Below, piece by piece: positions 25,656-33,543 of a stretch of DNA of 64,000 nucleotides. The DNA lies in contig NZ_BNJJ01000010.1 of the NCBI RefSeq assembly GCF_016587435.1, positions 124,001 to 188,000 on the forward strand. Direction: 5' to 3'. How positions within the stretch are numbered: the stretch's first letter is position 1; the number at the start of each line of letters is the position of its first letter. The notes beneath the pieces are model-generated. The model was given only the letters and a program-made list of their open reading frames with translations. It ran no database searches and was not told where the DNA came from. A program made the position numbers and the translations under genes. The stretch is from Dictyobacter formicarum (GTDB taxonomy: Bacteria > Chloroflexota > Ktedonobacteria > Ktedonobacterales > Ktedonobacteraceae).

Positions 25656-27497
25656 ATGTGTGGAATTACAGGTTGGATCGATTGGGAGGAAGATGTTACC
25701 CGGCAGAGCGCTGTAATTGAAGCGATGGCCGCAACGTTGCGCTATCGAGGGCCAGATGCCAAAGGGATCTGGCTCTCGCCGCGAGCCGCGTTTGCCCATC
25801 GGCGCCTGATGGTTATCGATCCCGCCGGTGGGGCGCAGCCGATGGTGTATACGTCGGGGTCGCGTACGTATGCTATTACATACAATGGAGAAATATATAA
25901 CTTTCGCGAGCTACGTAGCGAGCTGGAGTCACGCGGCCATACGTTTGGCACTAAATCAGATACCGAGGTGATTCTGCATGCCTATGTGGAGTGGGGTGAG
26001 GAATTCACGCGCCATTTGAATGGCATCTTTGCCTTTGGTTTGTGGGATGAGCAGCGACAGCGCCTCCTGCTGGCCCGCGATCACCTGGGCGTCAAGCCAC
26101 TGTTTTACGCGCAGCGCGGGAGCGCCGTCATCTTCGGATCGGAGCTCAAGGCCCTGTTCGCTCATCCTCGGGTGCAGCCAGAGATAGATCGCGACGGAAT
26201 CGCCGACATTTTCGGGGCTGGCGTAATCCACACGCCTGGCTTTGGCTACTTTCATGATGTGCATGAAGTGCGACCAGGGTATCAGCTAGTGTTTGAGCGT
26301 GAACGCACGCGCGCCAGCCAGTACTGGTCGCTGCGCAGCGCTCCCCATCCCGATGACCTGGAAACCACCGCGCAACGTATTCGAGCTCTGCTCAAAGATA
26401 CCGTCAAAAGACAACTGATCGCCGACGTGCCCGTTGTGTCCATGCTGTCGGGCGGTCTGGATTCCAGCGGCCTGACCGCGCTGGCGGCCAGCGAATTCAG
26501 GAGCGAGGGCAAGCAGCTCAACACGTATTCCATTGACTTTGTTGACAGCGCCGCGTACTTTACCGGCAACGATATGCGTCCCAGCCTGGATGGACCATGG
26601 GTGACGCGCGTGTCCGAGCACGCCATGACGCGCCACCATACGGTTACCGTCGACACACCTGAACTGCTTGAGAACCTGTTGGTTCCGCTCTACGCCCACG
26701 ACGTGCCCACAATGGGGCAGATCGAAACCTCGCTCTACCTGATCTTCAAAGCCATGAAAGAGCAGGCGACCGTTGCCCTCTCGGGCGAATCGGCCGACGA
26801 GGTCTTTGGCGGCTATCCCTGGTACTACTATGACGAGGTGCTCACGACCAATACTTTTCCCTGGCTGACCATGTTTGGGCGCAACGGCAGCATGCGATCG
26901 CTGCCGTCGTTACTCTCAAATGACGTCATGCGGCAGGCCAATCCACAGGAATATATCGCGCGCCGCTACCAGGAGGCCCTGGCGGAGGTACCCCGTCTGG
27001 AGGGAGAAGACGCCGAGGCCGCCAAACGGCGCGAGATCATGTACATGGGCCTGACGCGCTGGCTGCCCATCTTGCTTGATCGCAAGGACCGCATGAGTAT
27101 GGCCGTCGGCTTCGAAGTACGGGTCCCATTCTGTGATTATCGCCTGGTCGATTATGTCTGGAACATCCCCTGGCAGATGAAGACCATCGACAACATCGAG
27201 AAAGGCATTCTGCGCCGGGCATTCCAGGACACCTTGCCTGATGACGCCAGGATGCGCCGCAAGAGCGCCTACCCCTCGACCCAGCATCCCAGCTACATCA
27301 AAGGAGTCTGTGACTGGGCGCTCCAGATCATCAACGATCCCAACGCTGCCGTACGCCCATACATCAACGTAGACACCTATCGAGCTTTCGCCGACAAGAA
27401 CAATCCGGTGCTATCACAGGACTTTGCCATCGGACCGCTGGAACGCCTCATTCAACTGGAAACCTGGCTCAAAGAATATCATATAAAATTCATATAG
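25656..27497 (+). CDS. asnB: Asparagine synthetase (glutamine-hydrolysing)
   Basis: 613 residues. After removal of Met1 the N-terminal nucleophile Cys2 starts a glutaminase domain (MCGITGWIDWEED) with the RRLMVID and YNGEIYN blocks. The synthetase domain begins around residue 230 with the PP-loop SMLSGGLDSSGL that binds ATP, followed by SGESADEVFGGYPWYY and the LDRKDRMSMAVGFEVRVPFC segment. Product: asparagine from aspartate, glutamine and ATP, cytoplasmic. The length and all motifs fit AsnB; similar enzymes can modify other substrates, but nothing here suggests that. A long hairpin terminator follows at 27512. Confidence 0.95.
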   Translation: MCGITGWIDWEEDVTRQSAVIEAMAATLRYRGPDAKGIWLSPRAAFAHRRLMVIDPAGGAQPMVYTSGSRTYAITYNGEIYNFRELRSELESRGHTFGTKSDTEVILHAYVEWGEEFTRHLNGIFAFGLWDEQRQRLLLARDHLGVKPLFYAQRGSAVIFGSELKALFAHPRVQPEIDRDGIADIFGAGVIHTPGFGYFHDVHEVRPGYQLVFERERTRASQYWSLRSAPHPDDLETTAQRIRALLKDTVKRQLIADVPVVSMLSGGLDSSGLTALAASEFRSEGKQLNTYSIDFVDSAAYFTGNDMRPSLDGPWVTRVSEHAMTRHHTVTVDTPELLENLLVPLYAHDVPTMGQIETSLYLIFKAMKEQATVALSGESADEVFGGYPWYYYDEVLTTNTFPWLTMFGRNGSMRSLPSLLSNDVMRQANPQEYIARRYQEALAEVPRLEGEDAEAAKRREIMYMGLTRWLPILLDRKDRMSMAVGFEVRVPFCDYRLVDYVWNIPWQMKTIDNIEKGILRRAFQDTLPDDARMRRKSAYPSTQHPSYIKGVCDWALQIINDPNAAVRPYINVDTYRAFADKNNPVLSQDFAIGPLERLIQLETWLKEYHIKFI

Positions 27498-27511
27498 TCG
27501 TAAGCCCTTCC

Positions 27512-27565
27512 ATTTGTTGGGGCAAAATCGCGCCCGGCGCGATTTTGCCCCAACAAATAAAAAAG
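27512..27565. terminator. Long perfect terminator hairpin after asnB
   Basis: 23-bp arms (ATTTGTTGGGGCAAAATCGC... and complement) closed by a tight CGCCCGGCG top, followed by AAAAAAGG on the plus strand and by an equal T run on the other. It serves asnB and the convergent msrA. Confidence 0.75.
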
Positions 27566-27608
27566 GGGCGGGCGCACACGCGCCCGCCCGCAAGGGGGAA
27601 CAACGATC

Positions 27609-28154
27609 TCAAACAGAGTGTTTGAGATCGTTGCGATACTCCTTCAGAAGTTTCTGTACTTTGGGATCAATGATCAGGCGGCAATAGCCCTGATTAGGAT
27701 TGCGGTCGTAATAGTCGTCGTGGTAGTCCTCGGCCGGATAGAAGTTGGTAAACGGTAGAATCTCGGTCACAATCGGATCTTTATAGGCTCCTGATGCCTC
27801 CAGTGCTTGTTTGGAGGCATCCGCTACACGTTTCTGCTCTTCGTTCTGATAGTAGATGCCTGAGCGATACTGGGTGCCGATGTCGTTGCCCTGGCGATTC
27901 AGGGTCGTTGGATCGTGCATATGCCAGAAAATGTCCAGGATTTTATCGAAAGAGATGACGTCTGGATCATAGGTGATCTGAACGGCTTCGGCCGCTCCCG
28001 TGCGCCCGGTACAGACTGCCTCGTATGACGGATTAGGCACCTTAGAGGCTGTATAACCAGACTTGACCGCCTCGATGCCTCGCAATCGTTTAAAGATCGC
28101 CTCCGAACACCAGAAGCAGCCATTCGCCAATGTTGCTGTTTCAAGCTGTGCCAT
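27609..28154 (-). CDS. msrA: Peptide methionine sulfoxide reductase MsrA
   Basis: 181 residues, the standard length. The catalytic motif is ANGCFWCSEAIF with nucleophile Cys13; GCFWCxE is diagnostic. QGNDIGTQYRSGIYY, the substrate-pocket motif, and FYPAEDYHDDYY follow. No C-terminal recycling cysteine pair is visible, so thioredoxin recycling would use Cys16 or is of the 1-Cys type. MsrA reduces methionine-S-sulfoxide in proteins after oxidative damage. It is alone, convergent with asnB. Confidence 0.95.
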   Translation of the reverse strand: MAQLETATLANGCFWCSEAIFKRLRGIEAVKSGYTASKVPNPSYEAVCTGRTGAAEAVQITYDPDVISFDKILDIFWHMHDPTTLNRQGNDIGTQYRSGIYYQNEEQKRVADASKQALEASGAYKDPIVTEILPFTNFYPAEDYHDDYYDRNPNQGYCRLIIDPKVQKLLKEYRNDLKHSV

Positions 28155-28263
28155 CTATGCTTCTCCATTTCTTATAGTGCAATAGCAGTGCTCTATACTG
28201 ACTTGTGAGCTTACTTTGTCTCACTTATTGAAACACGCCGTGTCGCCTGAATGTTCCACCAAA

Positions 28264-28468
28264 ATTGAGAGTTTTTCGTGCGTTGAGTAAAAAATCGGGC
28301 GCAAGGCCCGAATCAATGGACCGGAATATCACATGTGATTGAGAGATTCTCGTGTATCGAATGAAAAATTGGGCGCAAGGCCCGAATCAATGGACCGGAA
28401 TATCACATGTGATTGAGCGTTTTCGTGCGTTGAGCAAAAAATCGGGCGCAAGGCCCGAACCTATTATT
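28264..28468. repeat. Tandem array, period 74 bp, with REP hairpin in each unit
   Basis: The blocks starting ATTGAG at 28264, 28338 and 28412 are exactly 74 bp apart. Each contains TCGTGCGTTGAGTAAAAAAT-like text, a hairpin GGGCGCAAGGCCCGAA and, in the first two, TCAATGGACCGGAATATCAC. The third unit ends after the hairpin. The open frames here follow the repeat and are not genes. The whole gap 28155-28717 holds this array plus two long hairpins and the promoter of 28718. Confidence 0.8.
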
Positions 28469-28559
28469 TGCATCCTGGCAATGGCTCTGGTATATTCATC
28501 GATGGGTGGGTGTGTTGGGTGTGTTGGGTATGCTGTGCGTTTGGCTAAAAGGATCGCAT

Positions 28560-28599
28560 GTGACACTCCGCAGGGGCTTTAGCCCCTGCGGAGTGTCAC
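28560..28599. terminator. 19-bp hairpin upstream of the palindromic operator
   Basis: GTGACACTCCGCAGGGGCT and its exact complement with a TT loop. There is no T run in either direction, so it may be a repeat hairpin or protein-binding site, with termination as the weaker option. Confidence 0.4.
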
Positions 28600-28612
28600 C
28601 ATTACTAGATTC

Positions 28613-28680
28613 TTGACAGGATGGGGTTTCTGGTGGCACAATAATAACTGACCGGTCAGTTATTATTGTGCCACCAGAAA
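28613..28680 (+). promoter_or_regulatory. 54-bp perfect palindrome with a TetR-type centre, and promoter
   Basis: The DNA 28627-28680 is a perfect palindrome without loop (27-bp half TTTCTGGTGGCACAATAATA...). Its centre ACTGACCGGTCAGT is the classic form of TetR/AcrR-family operators. A consensus -35 TTGACA stands at 28613-28618; 18 bases on, CACAAT (28637-28642) overlaps the palindrome and is a weak -10. The gene at 28718 and the TetR gene after it would be regulated together by their own repressor. Confidence 0.7.
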
Positions 28681-28717
28681 TTTTGCGCAAAGATCATTGA
28701 TATGGAGGAGAAAGATT

Positions 28718-29188
28718 ATGACTATCAATGCACCATCCAAACCAACGGGATTGTTGTATCTGGGGTTCAGGCTACCACGGTATCTGTACCGCTGGCATAT
28801 GGGCTGGCTGCTGGGGCATCGAATGCTGATGATTACGCATATCGGGCGCAAGACTGGACACAGGCGGCAGACTGTGCTTGAAGTGGTTCGCTATGATCCC
28901 TTGACGCGGGAGTGCATCGTGATCGCGGGCTATGGAGTGAAGAGTGATTGGTACCGCAACATTCAGGTCCAGCCAGCCGTTGAGGTGCAGGTTGGGAGGC
29001 AGCGCTATGCGCCGCGGCAGCGCATTCTCTCGTTTGAAGAGACCTTACATCTGCTTGATGAGTACCAGCAGCGTCATCCCCGGTTATTTCGCGGGCTGAT
29101 GCGCGTGATAGGATATACTTATGATAGTACCCCGGAAGGATTGCGCGCCCTCAGCCAGTGTCTGCAAGGAGTGGCGTTTCGTCCATAA
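28718..29188 (+). CDS. F420/deazaflavin-dependent nitroreductase-family protein (DDN-like)
   Basis: 156 residues. The start ATG follows GGAGGAG at 28704-28710 with 7-base spacing; an ATG 21 bases upstream lacks a site. ITHIGRKTGHRRQTVLEVV is the DDN family signature ((T/S)xGRKSGxxRxxPL-type), and YDPLTRECIVIAGYG, DWYRNIQVQPAVEVQVG is the second block. These split-barrel proteins use F420 or bind related flavins and reduce quinones or nitro compounds. The gene is followed by a TetR regulator after 35 bases and preceded by its operator. The presence suggests that the host makes F420. Confidence 0.85.
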   Translation: MTINAPSKPTGLLYLGFRLPRYLYRWHMGWLLGHRMLMITHIGRKTGHRRQTVLEVVRYDPLTRECIVIAGYGVKSDWYRNIQVQPAVEVQVGRQRYAPRQRILSFEETLHLLDEYQQRHPRLFRGLMRVIGYTYDSTPEGLRALSQCLQGVAFRP

Positions 29189-29223
29189 ATAATAAAGAAC
29201 GCACTAGAATGATGAGGTAAGGC

Positions 29224-29841
29224 ATGTCTCCCCGTCCCGATGTGAGTGAGGAGCGCAAACAGCAGATTCTTGAAGCGGCGATCGCGGTGTTTGCCCGGCT
29301 GGGCTTCCATGCGAGCCGAATGGATGATATTGCGACCCAGGCCGGGCTCTCGAAAGGGGCTCTGTACCTGTATTACAAAAATAAAGATGCGCTGATCGTG
29401 GCCCTTCTCAAATATTTCTTTACCCAGGAGATGAAGCATCTGCGCGCCTTCGTTGAAGCCAACCGCGATGAAGCGGTGGCTGAACAACTGCTGCTGCTCA
29501 CGCGCCAGTTTTCCGCCACCATGCAGTCAATGATCGATCTGATGCCGATTTCCTTTGAGTTCTATGCGCTCGCTGGACGTGACGGTGAGATACGTCAATT
29601 TCTGCAGGAGTACTTCCAGGAGTATCGACGTGATCTGGCGCGCCTGATCGAGCGCGGCATTGAGCGTGGCGAGTTCCAGCCCGTCGATGCGCAGGCGACA
29701 GCGGTCACGATCGCGGCGCTGTACGAGGGACTGGCCCTGTTGCATTTTGTGGATATGCAGGCATTCCAGTGGGCCGCCCAGGCGGAGACATCCATTCAGT
29801 TACTGCTGGCCGGCCTGCGCCCCATTCCTTTGCACAAATAA
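29224..29841 (+). CDS. TetR/AcrR-family transcriptional regulator
   Basis: 205 residues. The N-terminal helix-turn-helix is standard: [20 protein letters not shown] (residues 12-31), then [20 protein letters not shown] and [13 protein letters not shown]. The C-terminal ligand domain (70-195) is all helical with an aromatic-rich pocket, and contains [20 protein letters not shown]. It is transcribed with the DDN-like oxidoreductase upstream, and the 54-bp palindrome ahead of both has the correct operator form, so it is probably an autorepressor whose ligand is a substrate of the oxidoreductase. Confidence 0.9.
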   Translation: MSPRPDVSEERKQQILEAAIAVFARLGFHASRMDDIATQAGLSKGALYLYYKNKDALIVALLKYFFTQEMKHLRAFVEANRDEAVAEQLLLLTRQFSATMQSMIDLMPISFEFYALAGRDGEIRQFLQEYFQEYRRDLARLIERGIERGEFQPVDAQATAVTIAALYEGLALLHFVDMQAFQWAAQAETSIQLLLAGLRPIPLHK

Positions 29842-29892
29842 CATAGGCATACCTACCCACCAGACTACCCGCAAGGAGGATGTAGGCATCCT

Positions 29893-30045
29893 GTCGCCGT
29901 GATTGCCCTCGGCTATCCAGGTTCTCCTGACACTTTGCATCCAGTCCTGCGTGAGCGCGAACTGGCGCCCCGTAGCCGCAAGCCCCTGAACGACTTTGTC
30001 TTCGAGGGTCAGTGGCAGCAGGCTGCGCCCGATGCTAACGGCTGA
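29893..30045 (+). pseudogene. Nitroreductase-family C-terminal remnant
   Basis: Frame from 29893 reads VAVIALGYPGSPDTLHPVLR, then ERELAPRSRKPLNDFVFEGQW to a stop at 30043-30045. VIALGYPG-x(7)-LRERELAPRSRKPL is the end of NAD(P)H:FMN nitroreductases (HcaY/BluB-like). The N-terminal 150 residues are missing and no start codon or ribosome site exists. It is a gene remnant right after the TetR gene. Confidence 0.75.
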
Positions 30046-30090
30046 GTCCAGACGCTGGAGCTGTGCTGGTAGAATAATGGTTACAGGCGT

Positions 30091-30140
30091 GCCAGAGAGC
30101 GACATCCTCAATCATTATCTAGAGGATGTCGCTCTCTGGC
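30091..30140. terminator. Hairpin terminator
   Basis: 19-bp arms (GCCAGAGAGCGACATCCTC and complement) with a 12-base loop. It lies between the nitroreductase remnant and the convergent CopD-like gene. Confidence 0.55.
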
Positions 30141-30175
30141 TATGATAGATGGAATAGTGGGTGGGTGATATCATG

Positions 30176-30625
30176 CTAGCCTGAAGCATAGATGGCGCGC
30201 GTCATGGCGGCAATGGCGATCAGGCCCAGCACCAGGCCAATGGTGGCCCAGATCTGAAGCTTTCTGGCCTCTTTGCTATCGGGTTCCTTGAGTCGACGCA
30301 GAGCCGGACGCAGGGCACTATCACCGATGCCGAGCAAGGCGACGGCGACCACCAGGCCAACAATAACGAGGCCGCCCCATTCGCCATGCAGGATCGCGCC
30401 ATAGCCCCGCGTCAATCCCACCAGAATGGCCCCGGCCACCAGTGCGACGGTTCCCGTATAGGTCATAATACGCAGCATGGTGTTTGTCATCTGGATCAAT
30501 TTTTCATGTGGCCACTTGCGAATATATGGCACGATCACCAGCACAATCATCGCATAGCCCCCGATCCATGCCACCGCACAGGTCACGTGTACAAAACGCA
30601 CCAGCCAGGTTAGTATCAGACTCAT
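30176..30625 (-). CDS. CopD/DUF2269-like membrane protein
   Basis: 149 residues, four hydrophobic helices. The first helix, LVRFVHVTCAVAWIGGYAM, has the HVxxxVxWIGG pattern of CopD-type and DUF2269 proteins, in which the histidine may bind copper or heme. A short RPALRRLKEP loop and WATIGLVLGLIAIAAM close it. The length is right for DUF2269-like four-helix proteins. Alone on this strand; function uncertain. Confidence 0.7.
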   Translation of the reverse strand: MSLILTWLVRFVHVTCAVAWIGGYAMIVLVIVPYIRKWPHEKLIQMTNTMLRIMTYTGTVALVAGAILVGLTRGYGAILHGEWGGLVIVGLVVAVALLGIGDSALRPALRRLKEPDSKEARKLQIWATIGLVLGLIAIAAMTRAIYASG

Positions 30626-31285
30626 TGGCTTTTTTGGTCCTTTTCAATAAATATCAGATAGTCTAATTATAGAGCCAGCATAGACGCAAGCGCTATAGCG
30701 CATTTACAGTGTGAGCTGCCCTATGGTAGCGGCCAACCGGCGAGAAAATAAAGCAAAACTGATGTTATACTATTGACAATTCATATCTGCTGTATGCACC
30801 ATAGCTGCACATCGTCCGGGTATGCAGTGTCATATATGTTATCTCCACCAGCCACTCATGTGGCCGCACAAATACTAATAGTACCTGAAAGGCCGCGAGT
30901 ATTATAAAAAAGTATCTCGTTTGGGTGAGCCAAAGGTCATGATGTGTTATGCTTTGGGATTGTATCTCGTCATAACTACTGATGAGATAAAGAAAAGGTT
31001 TAACCGGGATGTACCCGAAGGAAGATTTTCCTCTATCTATGTATTCAACCAAAAGGCGGGTTCGAACGTGTAGAAATGAAATGGGGTGGCAAGGAGAGGG
31101 CGTTTCCCGCATATACAATATCCGTTCTTTGCGAGATATGTTGCTGGATACATATTCATTTCCTGTTTGTTAAACCCTCAGAGCCTGGATGGTGTGAGTA
31201 TTTATGGTTACTATTGGTGTAAAATAGTACATTTCACTAACTTTGTTCAATGTATGCAGCACAAATGTAATAAAGGACAACATCA
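30626..31285. other. AT-rich gap without a recognisable gene
   Basis: 660 bases. The longest open frame (117 codons, minus strand, 30765-31118) has no ribosome site and mixed composition and is not credited. Nothing else is seen. AT-rich sequence up to 31285 should hold the promoter of the gene at 31286, whose ribosome site is AAAGGAC. Confidence 0.4.
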
Positions 31286-31768
31286 ATGGGAGAACACCTG
31301 GTTAAATTAGAAGACGTCAGTGCTGAGCTTCTAGAACTTGTTCGTGCATCAGTGGAGATAAGTCTGGCCTCGATCAAGGGTGACGAGGATTTGATCCCTG
31401 TCCTGAACATCAAATCGACCATGATCGTTTTGCAAGCTGATAGTCTGGATGAGGCACGCAATGCTGTGCAGACTGTATTAGACTCAAGTGCCGTCGAGCA
31501 TGGAGTTCTGCTGTACAATAGCTACGCCACGATTGAAGGTGGCCAGTGCGCGCGAGCATTGCTGGCGGAGGCGTATGAGCGCAATAAAGATCTGCGCCTG
31601 CGTTTTGCCCAATATTATCGACCATCGAAGCGGGCTGGTTTTTTAAATCGTGCTCAGCCTCTGGAGCGTATTGGGGAATTGACATTCATGCCTGTTTGCG
31701 CCGACGCAGAGAGTGGTTTTTGCGCGTGGGGACGCGACCGACCGATCAGGTTGTGGAATCCTGGTTAA
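31286..31768 (+). CDS. Hypothetical soluble protein
   Basis: 160 residues with a correct ribosome site (AAAGGAC, 8 bases upstream). Residues 1-55 are mixed alpha/beta (VSAELLELVRASVEISLASI, LIPVLNIKSTMIVLQADSL), residues 55-110 are helical with a short strand (EARNAVQTVLDSS...GVLLYNSYATIEG), and the C-terminus has WGRDRP. No cysteine motif or membrane segment. I do not recognise a family. Monocistronic with a terminator downstream. No homologue is visible in the window. Confidence 0.6.
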   Translation: MGEHLVKLEDVSAELLELVRASVEISLASIKGDEDLIPVLNIKSTMIVLQADSLDEARNAVQTVLDSSAVEHGVLLYNSYATIEGGQCARALLAEAYERNKDLRLRFAQYYRPSKRAGFLNRAQPLERIGELTFMPVCADAESGFCAWGRDRPIRLWNPG

Positions 31769-31858
31769 GTTGGTAGCAATATTTTTCAGTCAGCAACGCG
31801 CAGCAAGCCGTTCAGCGATTCACGAGACGGTCAAGTGGCGATAAAGTTTGAGGGGGGC

Positions 31859-31903
31859 AAAACGTGCCGAAGAGAGGATCATCCTCTCTTTGGCACGTTT
31901 TTT
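31859..31903 (+). terminator. Rho-independent terminator
   Basis: AAAACGTGCC-AAGAGAGGAT pairs with ATCCTCTCTT-GGCACGTTTT with one G-T wobble, followed by TTTTTTG. It terminates the hypothetical gene at 31286. Confidence 0.85.
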
Positions 31904-31938
31904 GTAGGATCAGCGCTGCTACAATCAGAAAAATCACT

Positions 31939-31970
31939 CGTAGGTGCGCTCCTTGCGGGCGCTTGCTTCC
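31939..31970. repeat. REP-like hairpin
   Basis: CGTAGGTGCGCTCCTTGCGG and GCGCTTGC. Stem GCGC-C/G-GCGC with the constant CGTAGGTGCG and GCTTGC flanks of the family. Confidence 0.7.
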
Positions 31971-31995
31971 TATTCGAAAAAGCCACTCTATATGT

Positions 31996-32820
31996 TCAGG
32001 TGTGGGAAGCCGCTAGATGAACCAGTTGTTGAATGGTGAAATGAATGTCATCGGGAGCTGGCAGGTCCAGGATGCTGGCGAGCTCGATCCATTGGCCCTC
32101 AAACTCCGCGCCATGCTGGCGTTCACCCTCGGTATGGCAGAGATAGATAAAGTCATGATGGTAGTGGGTGTCGATATTTTCCAGCAGAACCTGGTAGGGA
32201 ACGGGCAGCATCTCGGCCTCCCCTAGCTTCGTGCCCACGCCATTGGGCTGATGGATAAAGCGTACATGGTAGCCAGTTTCCTCAAACACCTCGCGCGCCA
32301 CCGCCTCGTGTGGAAACTCGCCCTCGTCGATATGGCCACCGGGCGGGAACCAGCGCCCATCTGCTTTGAGAATCATCAGCACACTCTTATAGTCATCACT
32401 CAGTACATAAGCTGTCGCCGTATAATCAAAGCTATGGCGTAGACGGCCGCTGCTCTGGGTATTGATGACGCGGCGGCGACTCTGTTCGGCCAGGATAATG
32501 CCCTGCACCTGCGCGAAGAGGTTGTCAGCATCCAGCAGATAATCGACATAATTGCCAATGGCCGCCTCTTCAGTGTCCTTCGCCAGTGCGAGGAGCCGTA
32601 CATTGTCGGGATAATTTTTGCGCCAGCGGGCACCCGTGCGCGGATCACAGAGGGCCAGCATATCCTGTCCTGCCAGCATAGCCTGCTCGGTAGTGGCCAC
32701 GTCCAGCGACGCCGGCACCAGGGATGGTAGTGCCTCCAGCCAGCGCGCCAGCAGGGTCTGCATCACTGTGCTCGCAGGAGTTAAGAGAAATAGGAGGCCT
32801 CGCCTCTTGCCTTCAAACAT
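31996..32820 (-). CDS. Nudix hydrolase with N-terminal helical domain
   Basis: 274 residues, longer than the usual 150. The Nudix box, GGHIDEGEFPHEAVAREVFEE followed by TG, is complete (G-x5-E-x7-R-E-V-x-E-E-x-G) around residues 160-182 and binds Mg2+ for pyrophosphate cleavage. Residues 1-125 form a mainly helical domain (TLLARWLEALPSL, LCDPRTGARWRKNYPDN) with no recognised family. Cleavage of nucleoside diphosphate-linked compounds is the family role; the partner domain may set the substrate. No neighbour on the same strand. Confidence 0.85.
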   Translation of the reverse strand: MFEGKRRGLLFLLTPASTVMQTLLARWLEALPSLVPASLDVATTEQAMLAGQDMLALCDPRTGARWRKNYPDNVRLLALAKDTEEAAIGNYVDYLLDADNLFAQVQGIILAEQSRRRVINTQSSGRLRHSFDYTATAYVLSDDYKSVLMILKADGRWFPPGGHIDEGEFPHEAVAREVFEETGYHVRFIHQPNGVGTKLGEAEMLPVPYQVLLENIDTHYHHDFIYLCHTEGERQHGAEFEGQWIELASILDLPAPDDIHFTIQQLVHLAASHT

Positions 32821-33035
32821 AGAAAAATCCTTTATCGTTATTTCCCGGGAAGTGAGAGAGTGTGTTCGTGTTCAGCGTAACGCAACAACACTATCATATC
32901 AAACGTGGCAATCAGCACAGGGGAGGTGCTGGCAGTTAAAAAAGCCCGAACGCAACGTCTTCTATAGAGAAGCGACAAAACGCTCATTGTGCTGGTTGGC
33001 TTGGCCAGGGCATAGCATAGAAAGGAAGCGAGCAG

Positions 33036-33533
33036 ATGCAGTTCTCATATAGAAGGCGCTACTACCGCCGGGCTAACCCGCTGCTGGTGGGCCTGATTTT
33101 CTTTTTGGTGGGCCTGATTTTCGGCATCGTAGCGATCGTTTTCTGGTTTAGCAGCCAGAGTTTTCTGGGGGGTACCGTTTCGGCAACCGGACAGATCGTG
33201 TCATGTCGATATTCTACGAATAGCAGTTCTAATCATGTGGCTACGGCTAACAGTACCTGCCGGCCAGACGTCCGTTTTACTACCCAATCAGGTCAGGAAA
33301 TTACTTTTACCTCCTCTATTTCGTCTAGCACATATAATAAAGGAGATAATGTGCCGGTTCTCTATCATCCCAATCATCCAGGCGATGCGCGTATCGCGGA
33401 TTTTGTCTCCCTCTGGTTGTTTCCGCTGATCTTTGGCGGCATGGGTGCGCTCTTTTTAATCATCGGATTTTGTCTGGTCGTGCTGCCTTTATTGTTTCGA
33501 TTGCTACTAATACAAGGAATCAATAATAGATAA
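33036..33533 (+). CDS. DUF3592-like membrane protein
   Basis: 165 residues. Start after AAAGGAAGCGAG. A basic N-terminus (YRRRYYRRANP) precedes the first helix LLVGLIFFLVGLIFGIVAIVFW. The central extracellular domain (residues 35-125) is Ser/Thr-rich with a pair of cysteines (SCRYSTNSSS... and CRPDVRFTTQ) and ends in YNKGDNVPVLYHPNHPGDAR, the signature block of DUF3592 (xGxxVxVxYxPxxPxxAR). A second helix follows. The gene has about 10 bases to the next one. Confidence 0.75.
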   Translation: MQFSYRRRYYRRANPLLVGLIFFLVGLIFGIVAIVFWFSSQSFLGGTVSATGQIVSCRYSTNSSSNHVATANSTCRPDVRFTTQSGQEITFTSSISSSTYNKGDNVPVLYHPNHPGDARIADFVSLWLFPLIFGGMGALFLIIGFCLVVLPLLFRLLLIQGINNR

Positions 33534-33543
33534 GGATTGTTGC

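Noticed and set aside
23000..27500. A gas-vesicle gene cluster around the GvpA-kinase
   Set aside because: No GvpF/L, GvpN, GvpK, GvpG or second GvpA was found in any frame; neighbours are HIT, asnB and a membrane protein.
28264..28468. CRISPR-like array
   Set aside because: The units are tandem and nearly identical without unique spacers, the period is 74 bp, and no cas gene is present. The same holds for 57066-57262.
30765..31118. 117-codon minus-strand frame
   Set aside because: No ribosome site, mixed composition without fold-like pattern, in an AT-rich gap.
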